Shown here: positions 8,651 through 16,315 of the stretch, piece by piece
Layout of the letters: each line of letters begins with the position of its first letter
Position numbering within the stretch: position 1 is the stretch's first letter
Source of the DNA: Pseudanabaena sp. Salubria-1
GTDB taxonomy: Bacteria; Cyanobacteriota; Cyanobacteriia; Pseudanabaenales; Pseudanabaenaceae
Length of the DNA stretch: 33,236 nt
Direction of reading: 5' to 3'
Assembly (NCBI GenBank): GCA_023336205.1
Contig: JALQCR010000060.1
Location: forward strand, 1-33,236
Position numbers and translations under genes: made by a program
The notes under the pieces: model-generated
What the model saw: only the letters and a program-made list of their open reading frames with translations
Told to the model about the DNA's origin: nothing
The model's database searches: none

Positions 8651-8993
8651 GGATGATCCTAAGATTTGCAGCAAATTTGTTCTAAGAACAGTTCGCCTAT
8701 TCTGCCAATCGCACGGGATAAACAATCACTAACAAAGCCGAAGGACATCTCTGCCCTAAATTTTAAGCGGTTTAAAAAGAGTTTTTCTATGAAAACCTCA
8801 GCTTCCAAAGATTAGATTGCTTTGGATAGTCATGCAATGGGAGAAATCAGCAAAATGAAGTTAATTATTTCTAGTATAAACCTTTGTTAAAGATTGTAAA
8901 CAATCTTTTCGTGGATTTATGTCTATGGTAAGGGTGTAAAAAAGTTGATAATCTACTCTGAGATAGCTTTCCGAGATAAAATCCCAAGATAAA
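8651..8993. other. Upstream region of the helicase gene (no gene seen)
   Basis: 343 bases without a convincing ORF. It holds the ribosome-binding site of the helicase (AGGA about 6 bases from its ATG), AT-rich sequence that could contain its promoter and leader, and one small hairpin at 8889-8908. I recognised no known riboswitch or small RNA. Confidence 0.5.
8889..8908 (-). terminator. Weak hairpin after small conserved gene
   Basis: AAAGATTG (8889-8896) pairs with CAATCTTT (8901-8908) across a four-base loop, downstream of the minus-strand gene at 8994-9227. It is a possible terminator, but the stem is AT-rich and the downstream T content is low. Confidence 0.35.
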
Positions 8994-9227
8994 TTAGTCG
9001 TCGCCCAAAAGATTTTGTCTGGAGGCATCTAACTTGATCCAGAGATCCTTGATCTGTTGGTAAGCTTCATTTGAAGAAATCTTGCCACCAGTTTCCAAGG
9101 CACAGATGATCGAAATACGATTAGTAAACTCTTGCAGGTTAGCATTAAAAGCTAAATTTTGTGGCGAAAATTCGCCTCTAAAGTTAGAGATGGGGTTGAA
9201 GAACCTATCTTTATCAGGATTAGACAT
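8994..9227 (-). CDS. Small conserved cyanobacterial protein (DUF7219-like)
   Basis: 77-residue soluble protein with no membrane segment or signal peptide. The pattern of a Phe/Arg-rich start, then QNLAFNANLQEF, ICALETGGK and a final amphipathic helix, matches a short protein I recall as widespread in cyanobacteria, listed as DUF7219. That assignment is from memory. No catalytic motif is visible and the function is unknown. It is on the same strand as the helicase gene 343 bases downstream and rpsT about 290 bases upstream, with no clear operon link to either. The 9228-9518 spacer holds nothing I recognise. Confidence 0.75.
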   Translation of the reverse strand: MSNPDKDRFFNPISNFRGEFSPQNLAFNANLQEFTNRISIICALETGGKISSNEAYQQIKDLWIKLDASRQNLLGDD

Positions 9228-9518
9228 CTAGATGTAACTCTCAGATATAAGTTGGACAGGTTGAGAAGACCTCAATGATCGCAGACGTAGAAAACTGTAG
9301 GGAAAAGCGATTATTCTGCAACCTGCCCGATTATTTCGGATTGCCAGCAAAATACAGTAAGACTGCAAATACAAAGTAACTTATCCGAATTCATCATTAT
9401 CCAAGCTAGATTTTAACAAAGATAAGCAAAACCACCTGTGCTACGAGATACCTAAATACTTTTAGTCACTACGTTACTACTGATCGGAAAAAGCTCATCA
9501 ATCACTAGTTGAATAGTG

Positions 9519-9812
9519 CTAATTGGTAGCAATAACTTTTTTGATAGCCCCAGCGAGATTAGACTTGCGACGAGCGCCAGTATTGCTATGGAGAACACCA
9601 CGCTTGACAGCGCGATCAATTTTACTATAAGCCAAAGACTGCTTAGCATTAACTGCTTCTAGGGCTTCAGGCGTAGGATTAGCTTTATAAGCATCAACTG
9701 CTTCTAAATAGCTTTTCATTAAAGTCTTGACGGCTGACTTATATGATTTATTATGCAGACGGTTGCGCTCAGCGATCTGAATGCGCTTCTTTGCGGACTT
9801 GATGTTTGCCAC
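9519..9812 (-). CDS. rpsT: 30S ribosomal protein S20
   Basis: 97-residue, highly basic helical protein that binds 16S rRNA in the small subunit. The start MANIKSAKKRIQIAERNRLHN and the KSAVKTLMKSYL and RAVKRGVLHSNTGARRKS segments are diagnostic of bacterial S20. Translation begins at a GTG (9810-9812), supported by an AAGGAA ribosome-binding site about 7 bases upstream and by the conserved N-terminus. It is monocistronic here and divergent from the nucleoside transporter gene. Confidence 0.97.
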   Translation of the reverse strand: MANIKSAKKRIQIAERNRLHNKSYKSAVKTLMKSYLEAVDAYKANPTPEALEAVNAKQSLAYSKIDRAVKRGVLHSNTGARRKSNLAGAIKKVIATN

Positions 9813-9856
9813 AGTTTATTCCTTTTAGCGAAATGACATGGTTTAAAGCATTTATC

Positions 9857-9884
9857 ATCGTAACATTTTGATCGGATTTTGCAA
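9857..9884 (-). promoter_or_regulatory. Candidate rpsT promoter
   Basis: On the minus strand TTGCAA (9879-9884) and TACGAT (9857-9862) are separated by 16 bases and lie 45-70 bases before the rpsT start. The spacing is good but the -10 match is only moderate. Confidence 0.35.
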
Positions 9885-9973
9885 CTGTAAAACCAATTTA
9901 CTTTTTAATTATCTTTTTGAGCGGTTTTTCGATTTGACTCATTTATGTTGACTAATCTCATCCCCAAACGCCC

Positions 9974-11557
9974 ATGACATACCTAAATTTTGTTTCTTTC
10001 TTTGGCATTTTTGGCTTATGCTTTGTGGCTTGGATCTTCTCCGAAGATCGCCGACTCATACCTTGGCGGGTCATTGTCTGGGGTATTGGCTTACAGTTAG
10101 TACTAGGATTTCTAGTGTTTCAGTTTGAGCCAACTAAGTCGGCTCTAGAAGCTTTTAGCAATATGCTTAATGTTGCCTTTGATGCCGCAGAAGAAGGAGC
10201 ACAGTTCATATTCGGCAGAAATTCATTTATGGTGGCTGCTGCCCCGAAAAGTGGGATCTGTCCACCACTTCCTAGAGGGTTAGGAAATATTACTAGCAGT
10301 CTATGTGCCGTTCGAGTCACAACTATGTTTGCTTTAAGTACTTTTCCTGCGGTTATTTTCTTTTCTGGCTTGATGGCTCTATTAGAAAATCTGGGAGTTA
10401 TTCGAGTAATTGTCGATTTTTTTGGTTGGGTGTTTGAGCGCACTATGAAGCTAAGTGGTGCAGAAGCTCTGAGTGGGTCAGCGAATATTTTTGTTGGAAT
10501 CGAGGCTGCTATTGTGGTAAAGCCATATTTACCAACAATGACTCGTAGTGAGTTATGTGCAATATTGGCTTGTTGCTTTGGTACAGCTGCTTCTTCAGTG
10601 TTGGCTATTTATGTTCGTGCATTGGAGGCTGTTTTTCCAAATATTTTGGGGCATTTGGTGTCAGCTTCAATTATGGCTATCCCTGCATGTTTTGTATTGT
10701 CAAAGATATTAGTACCTGAAACAACTGTGCCTGAAACAATGGGGGGCATATCTAAATTAGCCAAGCAAGGTGCAGGCAACAATGCCAATGATAAGGAAGA
10801 ATTAGAGTCGGCAGGTGGTGAGGTGATGAAGCGCATTAGTCCTATGGATGCAGCTATTTTAGGTGCATTAGATGGCGTAAAAATGAGCGCTTCAATTGCT
10901 GCTGTTTTGATTCTAATTGTTGGTTTGGTGTATTTATTGAATCAGATGTTTGGCTGGTTAGCTGCTTTGCCTTCCCCGATTGGCGACGTTTTTAAGGTTG
11001 TTACTTTACCCAATATTCAGGGATTTTTGTTTTATCCACTAACTTTGTTGACAGGTATTTCTGCCGATGATTCTTGGCAGGCTTCCGTAATTATTGGGAG
11101 AAGATTGCTAGAAACAGCTATCCCTCCTTACAATGAGCTGGGAAGAGCCGCATTAGCAGGAGAGATTAGTAGTCGTACTGTAATTATTGTGAGTTATGCC
11201 TTATCGGGTTTTGCTCACCTTGCGTCGGTCGGTATATTTGTTGGTGGTACGATCGCATTAATCCCATCTCGGCGTAAGGATATTTCGGAATTGGGTTGGA
11301 AAGCTCTATTTGTTGGTACATTGGCAACCTTAATGATTGCCTGTATAGCGGGTGTGTTTGATGATGGCAGTCCTGGCATTTTGGGAGAAAAGAAAAAAGC
11401 TCAACCAGTCCAAGTTAAGCCATCAGCTACAAATTCACCTAGCGCTTCACCCACTGTTTCGCCCAGTGCTTTACCCACTGCTTCTCCTAGCGCTTCACCC
11501 ACTACTTCACCTAGTGGTTCGCCTAAAGCCTCCCCCTCCTTGCCCAACCCACGTTAA
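9974..11557 (+). CDS. Concentrative nucleoside transporter (CNT/NupC family) with Ser/Pro tail
   Basis: Inner-membrane symporter, probably importing nucleosides with H+ or Na+. The 527-residue protein has the CNT order: an N-terminal helix set, a gate-type domain (about 110-235, including SGSANIFVGIEAAIVVKPYL and a CCFGTAASSVLAIYV segment), and a C-terminal helix set (about 300-460) with ISADDSW and GRAALAGEISSRT in the places of CNT substrate-site motifs. Relative to NupC it has a long extension. The last 45 residues are made almost wholly of Ser, Pro, Thr and Ala, in SPSASPT-like repeats coded by 12-base DNA repeats. This tail is probably disordered. The substrate is inferred from the family only. 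The gene ends just before an exceptional 34-bp palindrome. Confidence 0.82.
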   Translation: MTYLNFVSFFGIFGLCFVAWIFSEDRRLIPWRVIVWGIGLQLVLGFLVFQFEPTKSALEAFSNMLNVAFDAAEEGAQFIFGRNSFMVAAAPKSGICPPLPRGLGNITSSLCAVRVTTMFALSTFPAVIFFSGLMALLENLGVIRVIVDFFGWVFERTMKLSGAEALSGSANIFVGIEAAIVVKPYLPTMTRSELCAILACCFGTAASSVLAIYVRALEAVFPNILGHLVSASIMAIPACFVLSKILVPETTVPETMGGISKLAKQGAGNNANDKEELESAGGEVMKRISPMDAAILGALDGVKMSASIAAVLILIVGLVYLLNQMFGWLAALPSPIGDVFKVVTLPNIQGFLFYPLTLLTGISADDSWQASVIIGRRLLETAIPPYNELGRAALAGEISSRTVIIVSYALSGFAHLASVGIFVGGTIALIPSRRKDISELGWKALFVGTLATLMIACIAGVFDDGSPGILGEKKKAQPVQVKPSATNSPSASPTVSPSALPTASPSASPTTSPSGSPKASPSLPNPR

Positions 11558-11608
11558 AACATTAGTTGTACGAAGTTTTAAAATGGCAAAAAATTGCTTT
11601 TGGTATTA

Positions 11609-11679
11609 GTTCAAGCTCAAGGTAAAACAATAAAAGCCCTGCATAGCAGGGCTTTTATTGTTTTACCTTGAGCTTGAAC
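11609..11679. terminator. Perfect 34-bp palindrome, bidirectional terminator
   Basis: Arms 11609-11642 and 11646-11679 are perfectly complementary over 34 bases with an ATA triloop. It sits between the convergent nucleoside transporter and coiled-coil genes, so it probably terminates both. It is far longer than a normal intrinsic terminator. The tip reads GCATAGC. Confidence 0.85.
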
Positions 11680-11697
11680 AAGAGCGCTTACTATTGT

Positions 11698-11997
11698 TTA
11701 TTTGTCTTTAAATTGCTGTAATTCAGACTTTAGTTGAGCAATTTCAGCCCGAAGATTATCAATAGTTTCTTGCAACTCATCGGGAGCAATATCGGCATCT
11801 TCTGCTGTTACTGTTCCCTTTTGTTGTTCGGCTTTTTCTAGAATTGTTTCGACAAAAGTACGGATTTGTTCGCGTTGTTCGGCATCGAATTTGCCTAAAG
11901 CGCTAAGGGCATCGGTTACTTTTTCTTCAATGCGATCAATTACAGCCTCAGCAGTGGCTCTACCAATAAAGAAAGCGTCTAATGGTGATTTACTCAT
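11698..11997 (-). CDS. Small conserved coiled-coil protein
   Basis: 99-residue soluble protein. The first 50 residues (ending in EQREQIRTFVETILEKAEQQ) look like amphipathic helices. The last 30 (from DELQETIDNLRAEIAQLKSEL) form a clear heptad coiled coil. I recall similar proteins across cyanobacteria under an uncharacterised family (possibly DUF6825), but I cannot confirm that. It has no signal peptide or membrane segment. It shares strand with ycf39, which lies 145 bases upstream, so the two could be co-transcribed. Function unknown. Confidence 0.75.
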   Translation of the reverse strand: MSKSPLDAFFIGRATAEAVIDRIEEKVTDALSALGKFDAEQREQIRTFVETILEKAEQQKGTVTAEDADIAPDELQETIDNLRAEIAQLKSELQQFKDK

Positions 11998-12142
11998 GAT
12001 TTAAATTATTGGGTTTACTTGTTTGGTTACCACTCGTCAATCGAATGTTTCTTGAGAGCTGTTTTTTTGTCTGCTACTTCAAATATAGCAACAAAGTCTA
12101 AAAGTAGAGGATGTACAAAGCACAGACTCAAAACTCTAGCTT

Positions 12143-13096
12143 CTAAAAAGGAGCTTTGATTTTTGGCTCTTTGTAATCTAGCTCTTTCAACTTCTTAAGG
12201 ATGCGGCTGAAGTAATCCTGCATATAGGATTCAAGAGTAGTCATATCTTCTTCTTCTAAACCGAAGATTTTGTAGGTTTCCTTCATGTCTGCATCTAGGG
12301 GAATACCACTTGCAAGGACTTCGGCGTAGGTCATGCGCTCGGCAAAGCTCCAGCCAAATTCAAAGCCAAGAGCAACTTTACGGGCAAATCGTAGCAATCC
12401 GATGGGCATGTTAGCCGTTTTTCTGGTGCGTCCCGACATTCTTTCGCAAAGCTTGATGATTTCGCTAGGCTGCCATGCTTTCGGTCCTGCGATCGCAAAG
12501 GATTGGCGCTCGGTTTCTTTGACAGTTAAAGCACGAACGGCAAACTTGGCGATGTCTTGAGTGTTCATATATGCGATCGGTGAAGACTCGCCACCGATCC
12601 AAATTGTTTGATTCTCAAGGATGGGGATCGCATATTCCCCAATCAAGTTTTGGAAAAATCCACAGGGCTTGAGAATGGTGTAGTTAAGATCCGTGGATGC
12701 AAGAAATTTTTCGGTGCAATATTTAATGTCCATCAGTGGGACATTGGGATATTTTTCGGCATTGAGAATCGAGAAAAAGACGAAGCGTTCAACTTTTGCG
12801 CGTTCGGCAGCTTGGATCAATGAGACTTTACCAAGCCAATCGACATCTTTAATTCGCATTGATCCCGTAGCACGAGTTGTAGCTGCGTCAATAATTTCGG
12901 TGACTCCTTCAAGTGCATCATCTAGACTTTGAACATTGTTCAGATTTCCTGCCACTAGATCTGCACCCCATTCTCTGAGGAAGTTTGCTTTTTTAGGATA
13001 ACGAACAAAACATTTAACTTTTAGCCCCCGATCCAGTGCGTGACGGGTGATTTGACGACCTAATGTACCTGTCGCACCGACGATCAGTAAGCTCAT
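12143..13096 (-). CDS. ycf39: Ycf39, photosystem II assembly factor (NmrA/SDR-like)
   Basis: 317-residue atypical short-chain dehydrogenase family protein. In Synechocystis, Ycf39 works with high-light-inducible proteins (HliD) to supply chlorophyll to newly made D1 during photosystem II assembly, at the cytoplasmic face of the thylakoid. The N-terminal Rossmann motif GATGTLGRQ (7-15) would bind NADP(H). The residues that follow (VKCFVRYPKKANFLREWGAD) match the Ycf39/plant HCF244 pattern, as do FFSILNAEKYPNVPLMDIKY and LKPCGFFQNLIGEYA. The classical Tyr-Lys catalytic pair of SDR enzymes is not in its usual context, in line with an assembly rather than enzymatic role. Length is normal. It is strong evidence for an oxygenic phototroph. 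Confidence 0.95.
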   Translation of the reverse strand: MSLLIVGATGTLGRQITRHALDRGLKVKCFVRYPKKANFLREWGADLVAGNLNNVQSLDDALEGVTEIIDAATTRATGSMRIKDVDWLGKVSLIQAAERAKVERFVFFSILNAEKYPNVPLMDIKYCTEKFLASTDLNYTILKPCGFFQNLIGEYAIPILENQTIWIGGESSPIAYMNTQDIAKFAVRALTVKETERQSFAIAGPKAWQPSEIIKLCERMSGRTRKTANMPIGLLRFARKVALGFEFGWSFAERMTYAEVLASGIPLDADMKETYKIFGLEEEDMTTLESYMQDYFSRILKKLKELDYKEPKIKAPF

Positions 13097-13210
13097 AAAA
13101 TTTTTTTATTAAATTGACTTTGTAAACATATATAAATCTAACAGATATTTGGCGACATCTTTTGGTAGGCGATATTAGCAATCGTGATATCTGTCTACAG
13201 ACAGTAACCT

Positions 13211-13261
13211 AACCCCAAAAGAGATAGGAAATGCTTGTTGATTCCTATCTCTTTTGAGGTT
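13211..13261. repeat. 20-bp inverted repeat (one mismatch)
   Basis: Arms 13211-13230 and 13242-13261 pair over 20 bases with one mismatch and an 11-base loop. It lies upstream of ycf39 in a 325-base spacer (13097-13421) where I see no other gene. Confidence 0.75.
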
Positions 13262-13421
13262 GTCCAAGGAGATCGCGATATTGATTATGTAACTGAATAT
13301 TACGAAAATGCTGGCTAGCAAGAAGAATTATTGAGAACTACCAACGGACTTGGGTGGCTGCTGTAGGCTAGCAATCATTAAGCATCAAAAATTTTTATTT
13401 AAATAGTCGGTATTTTAAAAA

Positions 13422-13595
13422 ATGTATAATAAATCAACTAAAGATCCCGTAGTTGCAGCAGTTACAGCAGGTTTGGGCGCAGGAGCAGTTGCTTGTTTTA
13501 GTGTCAGTCAAGGTCAAAATATTTTTGTAGCGATCGGTGTGACTGCTTTTGCTACCACAGTTGCTTTAATTGTTGATCGTTTGTTTTTTAACTAA
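13422..13595 (+). CDS. Small two-helix membrane protein, unknown
   Basis: A 57-codon ORF (ATG at 13422, TAA at 13593). The product begins MYNKSTKDPVVAAV and carries two hydrophobic stretches: about 10-27, Gly/Ala-rich (VAAVTAGLGAGAVACF), and about 34-55 (IFVAIGVTAFATTVALIV). It ends in a short DRLFFN tail. A strong intrinsic terminator begins 28 bases after the stop, which supports a real transcript unit. The codon use and HIP1-like GCGATCGG inside the ORF match its neighbours. I recognise no family. It could be a small thylakoid or plasma-membrane protein. No ribosome-binding site is obvious, and it could be spurious, though composition argues against that. Confidence 0.6.
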   Translation: MYNKSTKDPVVAAVTAGLGAGAVACFSVSQGQNIFVAIGVTAFATTVALIVDRLFFN

Positions 13596-13622
13596 GGAAC
13601 CCACACAAAATAATTGATCCCC

Positions 13623-13656
13623 AAAAAATAGCGACGAGCCCGTCGCTATTTTTTTT
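13623..13656 (+). terminator. Intrinsic terminator after the 57-residue ORF
   Basis: A 14-bp stem (13623-13636 with 13641-13654) with a four-base loop AGCC, followed directly by T residues. It is a textbook terminator just downstream of the small membrane-protein gene. Confidence 0.88.
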
Positions 13657-13684
13657 GTTTTATATGGATCATTTTTTTCAGCTA

Positions 13685-13804
13685 TTCTCATTTTGAAAAT
13701 TGTTTTTTGAAAGCCATCCGCAGGCTGGCTTTCAAAAAACAATTTGGGGCTTTCCACCGCCGCAGGCGCTGAAAAGCCTCAAATTGTTCTCATAATGAAA
13801 ATTG
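13685..13804. repeat. Direct-repeat-bounded double palindrome
   Basis: An 18-base direct repeat (13685-13702 and 13787-13804, two differences) encloses two adjacent hairpins. One is a perfect 19-bp stem (13698-13716 with 13726-13744). The other is an imperfect stem using 13741-13754 and 13771-13785. The layout resembles a small inserted element flanked by duplicated target sequence. No gene is seen in 13596-13925. Confidence 0.7.
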
Positions 13805-13854
13805 CTACTTTTTACTTAGAATTCCCTAAGACCAATAATTCATAAATAAAATAT

Positions 13855-13881
13855 ATAGAGGCGTGCTTTGCACTCCTCTAT
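13855..13881. repeat. Short palindrome upstream of the YciI-like gene
   Basis: A 12-bp stem (13855-13866 with 13870-13881, one mismatch) with a TTT triloop. The tip reads GCTTTGC. It lies 45 bases before the start of the YciI-like gene. Confidence 0.65.
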
Positions 13882-13925
13882 TATTTTGAAGTAGTGAATT
13901 TATATCTATAGGGATTGGTAGGAAA

Positions 13926-14207
13926 TTGAGCACTGAACTTAAAAAATTTGTAGTGTGGGGCAGCTATTGCGAAAATGTACTAGAAAAACGTGCACCTTTT
14001 CGCCAAGTCCATCTTGATAACATCAAAGCCATGTATGAATCTGGCAGATTACTGACTATTGGTCCAACTCAAGATTTGACCAAGGTATTTGCAGTTTATG
14101 TTGCTTCCGATATAGCAGAAGCACGGCAGCTTGTTGAATCCGATATTTATTGGCAGAATGGCATTTGGACTGATTATGAAATCCATGAATGGATTCAGGT
14201 TTACTAA
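13926..14207 (+). CDS. YciI-like protein
   Basis: 93-residue protein of the YCII-related family (dimeric ferredoxin-like fold). The pattern KFVVWGSYCENVLEKRAPFR near the start, then HLDNIKAMYESGRLLTIGP, FAVYVASDIAEARQLVESD and a final IHEWIQVY fits this family. A His-Asp pair in the HLDN segment is the usual conserved site. The biochemical role of most members is unknown. The start appears to be TTG at 13926, because later in-frame starts would cut into the conserved first strand. A strong terminator begins at its stop codon, so it is probably expressed alone. Confidence 0.88.
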   Translation: MSTELKKFVVWGSYCENVLEKRAPFRQVHLDNIKAMYESGRLLTIGPTQDLTKVFAVYVASDIAEARQLVESDIYWQNGIWTDYEIHEWIQVY

Positions 14208-14246
14208 AAAACAAGAGGCGACGCTTAGCGTCGCCTCTTGTTTTTT
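14206..14246 (+). terminator. Terminator after the YciI-like gene
   Basis: A perfect 19-bp stem (14206-14224 with 14228-14246) with a TTA loop and A/T tails, overlapping the stop codon of the YciI-like gene. The tip reads GCTTAGC. Confidence 0.9.
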
Positions 14247-14263
14247 AGAACTTATAGCAATTT

Positions 14264-14320
14264 CTGAAGCCCCAAAATTAAAATCGTTGCTTCGCAACGA
14301 TTTTAATTTTGGGGCTTCAG
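14264..14320. repeat. Perfect 27-bp palindrome
   Basis: Arms 14264-14290 and 14294-14320 are perfectly complementary with a TTC triloop. It is an extra palindrome between the convergent YciI-like and AI-2E genes, where a terminator already exists. The tip reads GCTTCGC. Confidence 0.85.
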
Positions 14321-14326
14321 GTTTGA

Positions 14327-14363
14327 GCGCAAAGCGCTAGAAAAGCTCGCTTAGCGGCTTTTA
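14327..14363 (-). terminator. Hairpins ending the AI-2E transporter transcript
   Basis: A small AGCGC-AAA-GCGCT hairpin (14326-14338) and a bulged AAAAGCTCGC-TTA-GCGGCTTTT hairpin (14341-14362) lie just beyond the minus-strand stop at 14365. The second has a T-rich tail on the minus strand, fitting an intrinsic terminator. Both tips follow the GC-NNN-GC rule. Confidence 0.6.
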
Positions 14364-14364
14364 G

Positions 14365-15429
14365 TTATTGATCATCAGGAGGTTCGTCCATAGGACTAGC
14401 AGTAAAATGCTTGAAAAGAATTCTGCTTGTCCCAGCGATCGGCGGAGCGATGATTGCGCCAACTACTCCAAAAAGCTCTGCCCCAATAATAATTGAGAGC
14501 AAAAGCTCAAAGGCATCAAGATTTAGGTAAGGTGCAACTAGCCAAGGCTGAAGGATAAAAGCCTCGATCTGTTGAAGTGCAAAGCAAATAAATATGGCGA
14601 TCGCACCTTTGTTAAAATCAACGCCCCATGCCGCGATAAAAATTGCGACTAAAGCCATTAGTCCGCCAATATAAGGAATTAAATTGGCGATCGCTACCAA
14701 TAGCCCCAAGGCTCCTGAGTAGGGAATTCCAAAGAGAGAAAGTGTCAAATAGGTGCAAAAGCCAAGCAAACTGGACGTACCAATCCTCCCCACCACATAG
14801 GCTCCGAGACATCGGGTAATTGGCGGGATTAAAATTTCTACCTGTTGGCGAATCTCACTAGAAAAAGGACGTAAACACCTGCGCACCAAACTATCAGAAT
14901 GGATCACCATATATGCAGCAATCAACAGGCTCAAAATACCAACCCCGATCGCATTCATAATCTGCAACGTAAATACAAAAGTCTGTCCAACGATATCTTT
15001 GCCAAAATTTTGGGCTTGATCTAATAGTGGCTGAGTTTGCAAAATGCGACTGAGTTGGTCTGGACTAAAATTAAACATCCCCCCTTTTGGTAATTGAATT
15101 TGCTCTAACAAATTTGGCAGTTTAATAAAAAATTGCCCAAGTTCCAGAATGATTTGAGGGGCAGGAGTGATCGCTAAAATGATAACTATTAATAAAAATA
15201 AGTAGAGCATCACCACAGCCCATACTCGATTTAAGCCAATTTCCCAGCTCTTAACCCTAATCCGAAAACTGGTAAGTTGCTCGACGATTGGCGTGATCGC
15301 CCCTGCCAAAAAAACACTAGTCAGCAATAATTGCAAAGTCTGTCCCAACCTAAAGGCAAGATAAATTGCCACGCCAATGATGACAATGCGCTTTAGATAT
15401 TTGCTAAGAAAATCTTTGCCATTTAACAC
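14365..15429 (-). CDS. AI-2E family transporter (PerM/UPF0118)
   Basis: 354-residue polytopic membrane protein of the AI-2E transporter family. It has an N-terminal pair of hydrophobic helices (about 13-45), a further helix (about 70-88), a soluble-looking middle region (about 90-150), and a C-terminal set of helices. These include the conserved FGIPYSGALGLLVAIANLIPYIG segment and a QPWLVAPYLNLDAF-type motif. Some members export autoinducer-2 or act as Na+/H+ antiporters. Which of these applies here cannot be told. It is divergent from the ABC permease gene across 106 bases. Confidence 0.9.
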   Translation of the reverse strand: MLNGKDFLSKYLKRIVIIGVAIYLAFRLGQTLQLLLTSVFLAGAITPIVEQLTSFRIRVKSWEIGLNRVWAVVMLYLFLLIVIILAITPAPQIILELGQFFIKLPNLLEQIQLPKGGMFNFSPDQLSRILQTQPLLDQAQNFGKDIVGQTFVFTLQIMNAIGVGILSLLIAAYMVIHSDSLVRRCLRPFSSEIRQQVEILIPPITRCLGAYVVGRIGTSSLLGFCTYLTLSLFGIPYSGALGLLVAIANLIPYIGGLMALVAIFIAAWGVDFNKGAIAIFICFALQQIEAFILQPWLVAPYLNLDAFELLLSIIIGAELFGVVGAIIAPPIAGTSRILFKHFTASPMDEPPDDQ

Positions 15430-15535
15430 AGTTATTTTTTATCTCTGACGGCCAGTTACTAAAGAGAGAGCAGAGCTTCTTGCCACCGCTACTTATAATT
15501 ACCATAGCTAGCCACTCAATTACTAAAAAATTCAC

Positions 15536-16315
15536 ATGAACTATGGGTATGAAGCGATCGCGATCGGGCGACGTATTTTATTAGAATTATTTCGCACATA
15601 TCGGACTTTGCTATTGTGGGTGATTTTCCCTATTTCTATGCTGTTACTGAACGGCTTTGTCTTGGCAGAAGGTTCAAAAATTACGACCGTTGAATCTTTT
15701 AAACTATCTGCCCCCGCAACTTTAATCGGTTCAGCTTTATTTTTTAGTTGTCTTGGCGGCACAATGTCCACGATTGTCTCAGAGCGAGAGAGCCTTACCA
15801 TTAAGCGTTTATTAATTTCACCGATCAATGGAATTTCATACTTTCTTGGTATTTTCTTTGCATATGCAGCGATCGGCATTGGACAGACCTTAATTATTTA
15901 TACAGTTGCTGCGTTTTGGGAAGTACGCTTTAGCGGCTCGATCGCTTTAGGGATTTTTGTGATTTTGGCAAGTATTGGATCATATGTTGGTATTGGATTT
16001 GTGCTAGCGACAAAATTTGCGCGTAAGGTCGAAGATGTCAACTCTTTGGTTGCAGGGGTGGGCGTACCCCTCTTAATTTTAGGTGGGGCATTTTTCCCAA
16101 CTACATTCTTATCAAAAGATTTACTTTTGATTACTCAGTTTAATCCTGTCTATCACATGAGCGAGGCATTTACAGCTCTCTCAACTGATAGTAAAACCCT
16201 GTCCAACCCAGATATGGTGATCCATCTTCGATTTTTGGTTGGCTTTTTTGTTGTGGCTATTGCCGCAGGCTGGCTAGCCTATAAACGCATGTTACAAACT
16301 GAAAGTCATTTATAA
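15536..16315 (+). CDS. ABC-2 type transporter permease
   Basis: 259-residue membrane subunit with six predicted helices in the ABC-2 (DrrB/NodJ-like) arrangement. An N-terminal cytoplasmic part is followed by helices at about 25-45 and 60-78, then the typical loop MSTIVSERESLTIKRLLISP, and four more helices. A VPLLILGGAFFPTTFL segment at about 178-193 and a QFNPVYHMSEAF stretch are classic for the family. It would form the membrane path of an exporter for a lipid, polysaccharide or drug. No ATPase gene lies next to it, so its partner must be elsewhere. It is followed by a palindrome-packed spacer. Confidence 0.88.
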   Translation: MNYGYEAIAIGRRILLELFRTYRTLLLWVIFPISMLLLNGFVLAEGSKITTVESFKLSAPATLIGSALFFSCLGGTMSTIVSERESLTIKRLLISPINGISYFLGIFFAYAAIGIGQTLIIYTVAAFWEVRFSGSIALGIFVILASIGSYVGIGFVLATKFARKVEDVNSLVAGVGVPLLILGGAFFPTTFLSKDLLLITQFNPVYHMSEAFTALSTDSKTLSNPDMVIHLRFLVGFFVVAIAAGWLAYKRMLQTESHL

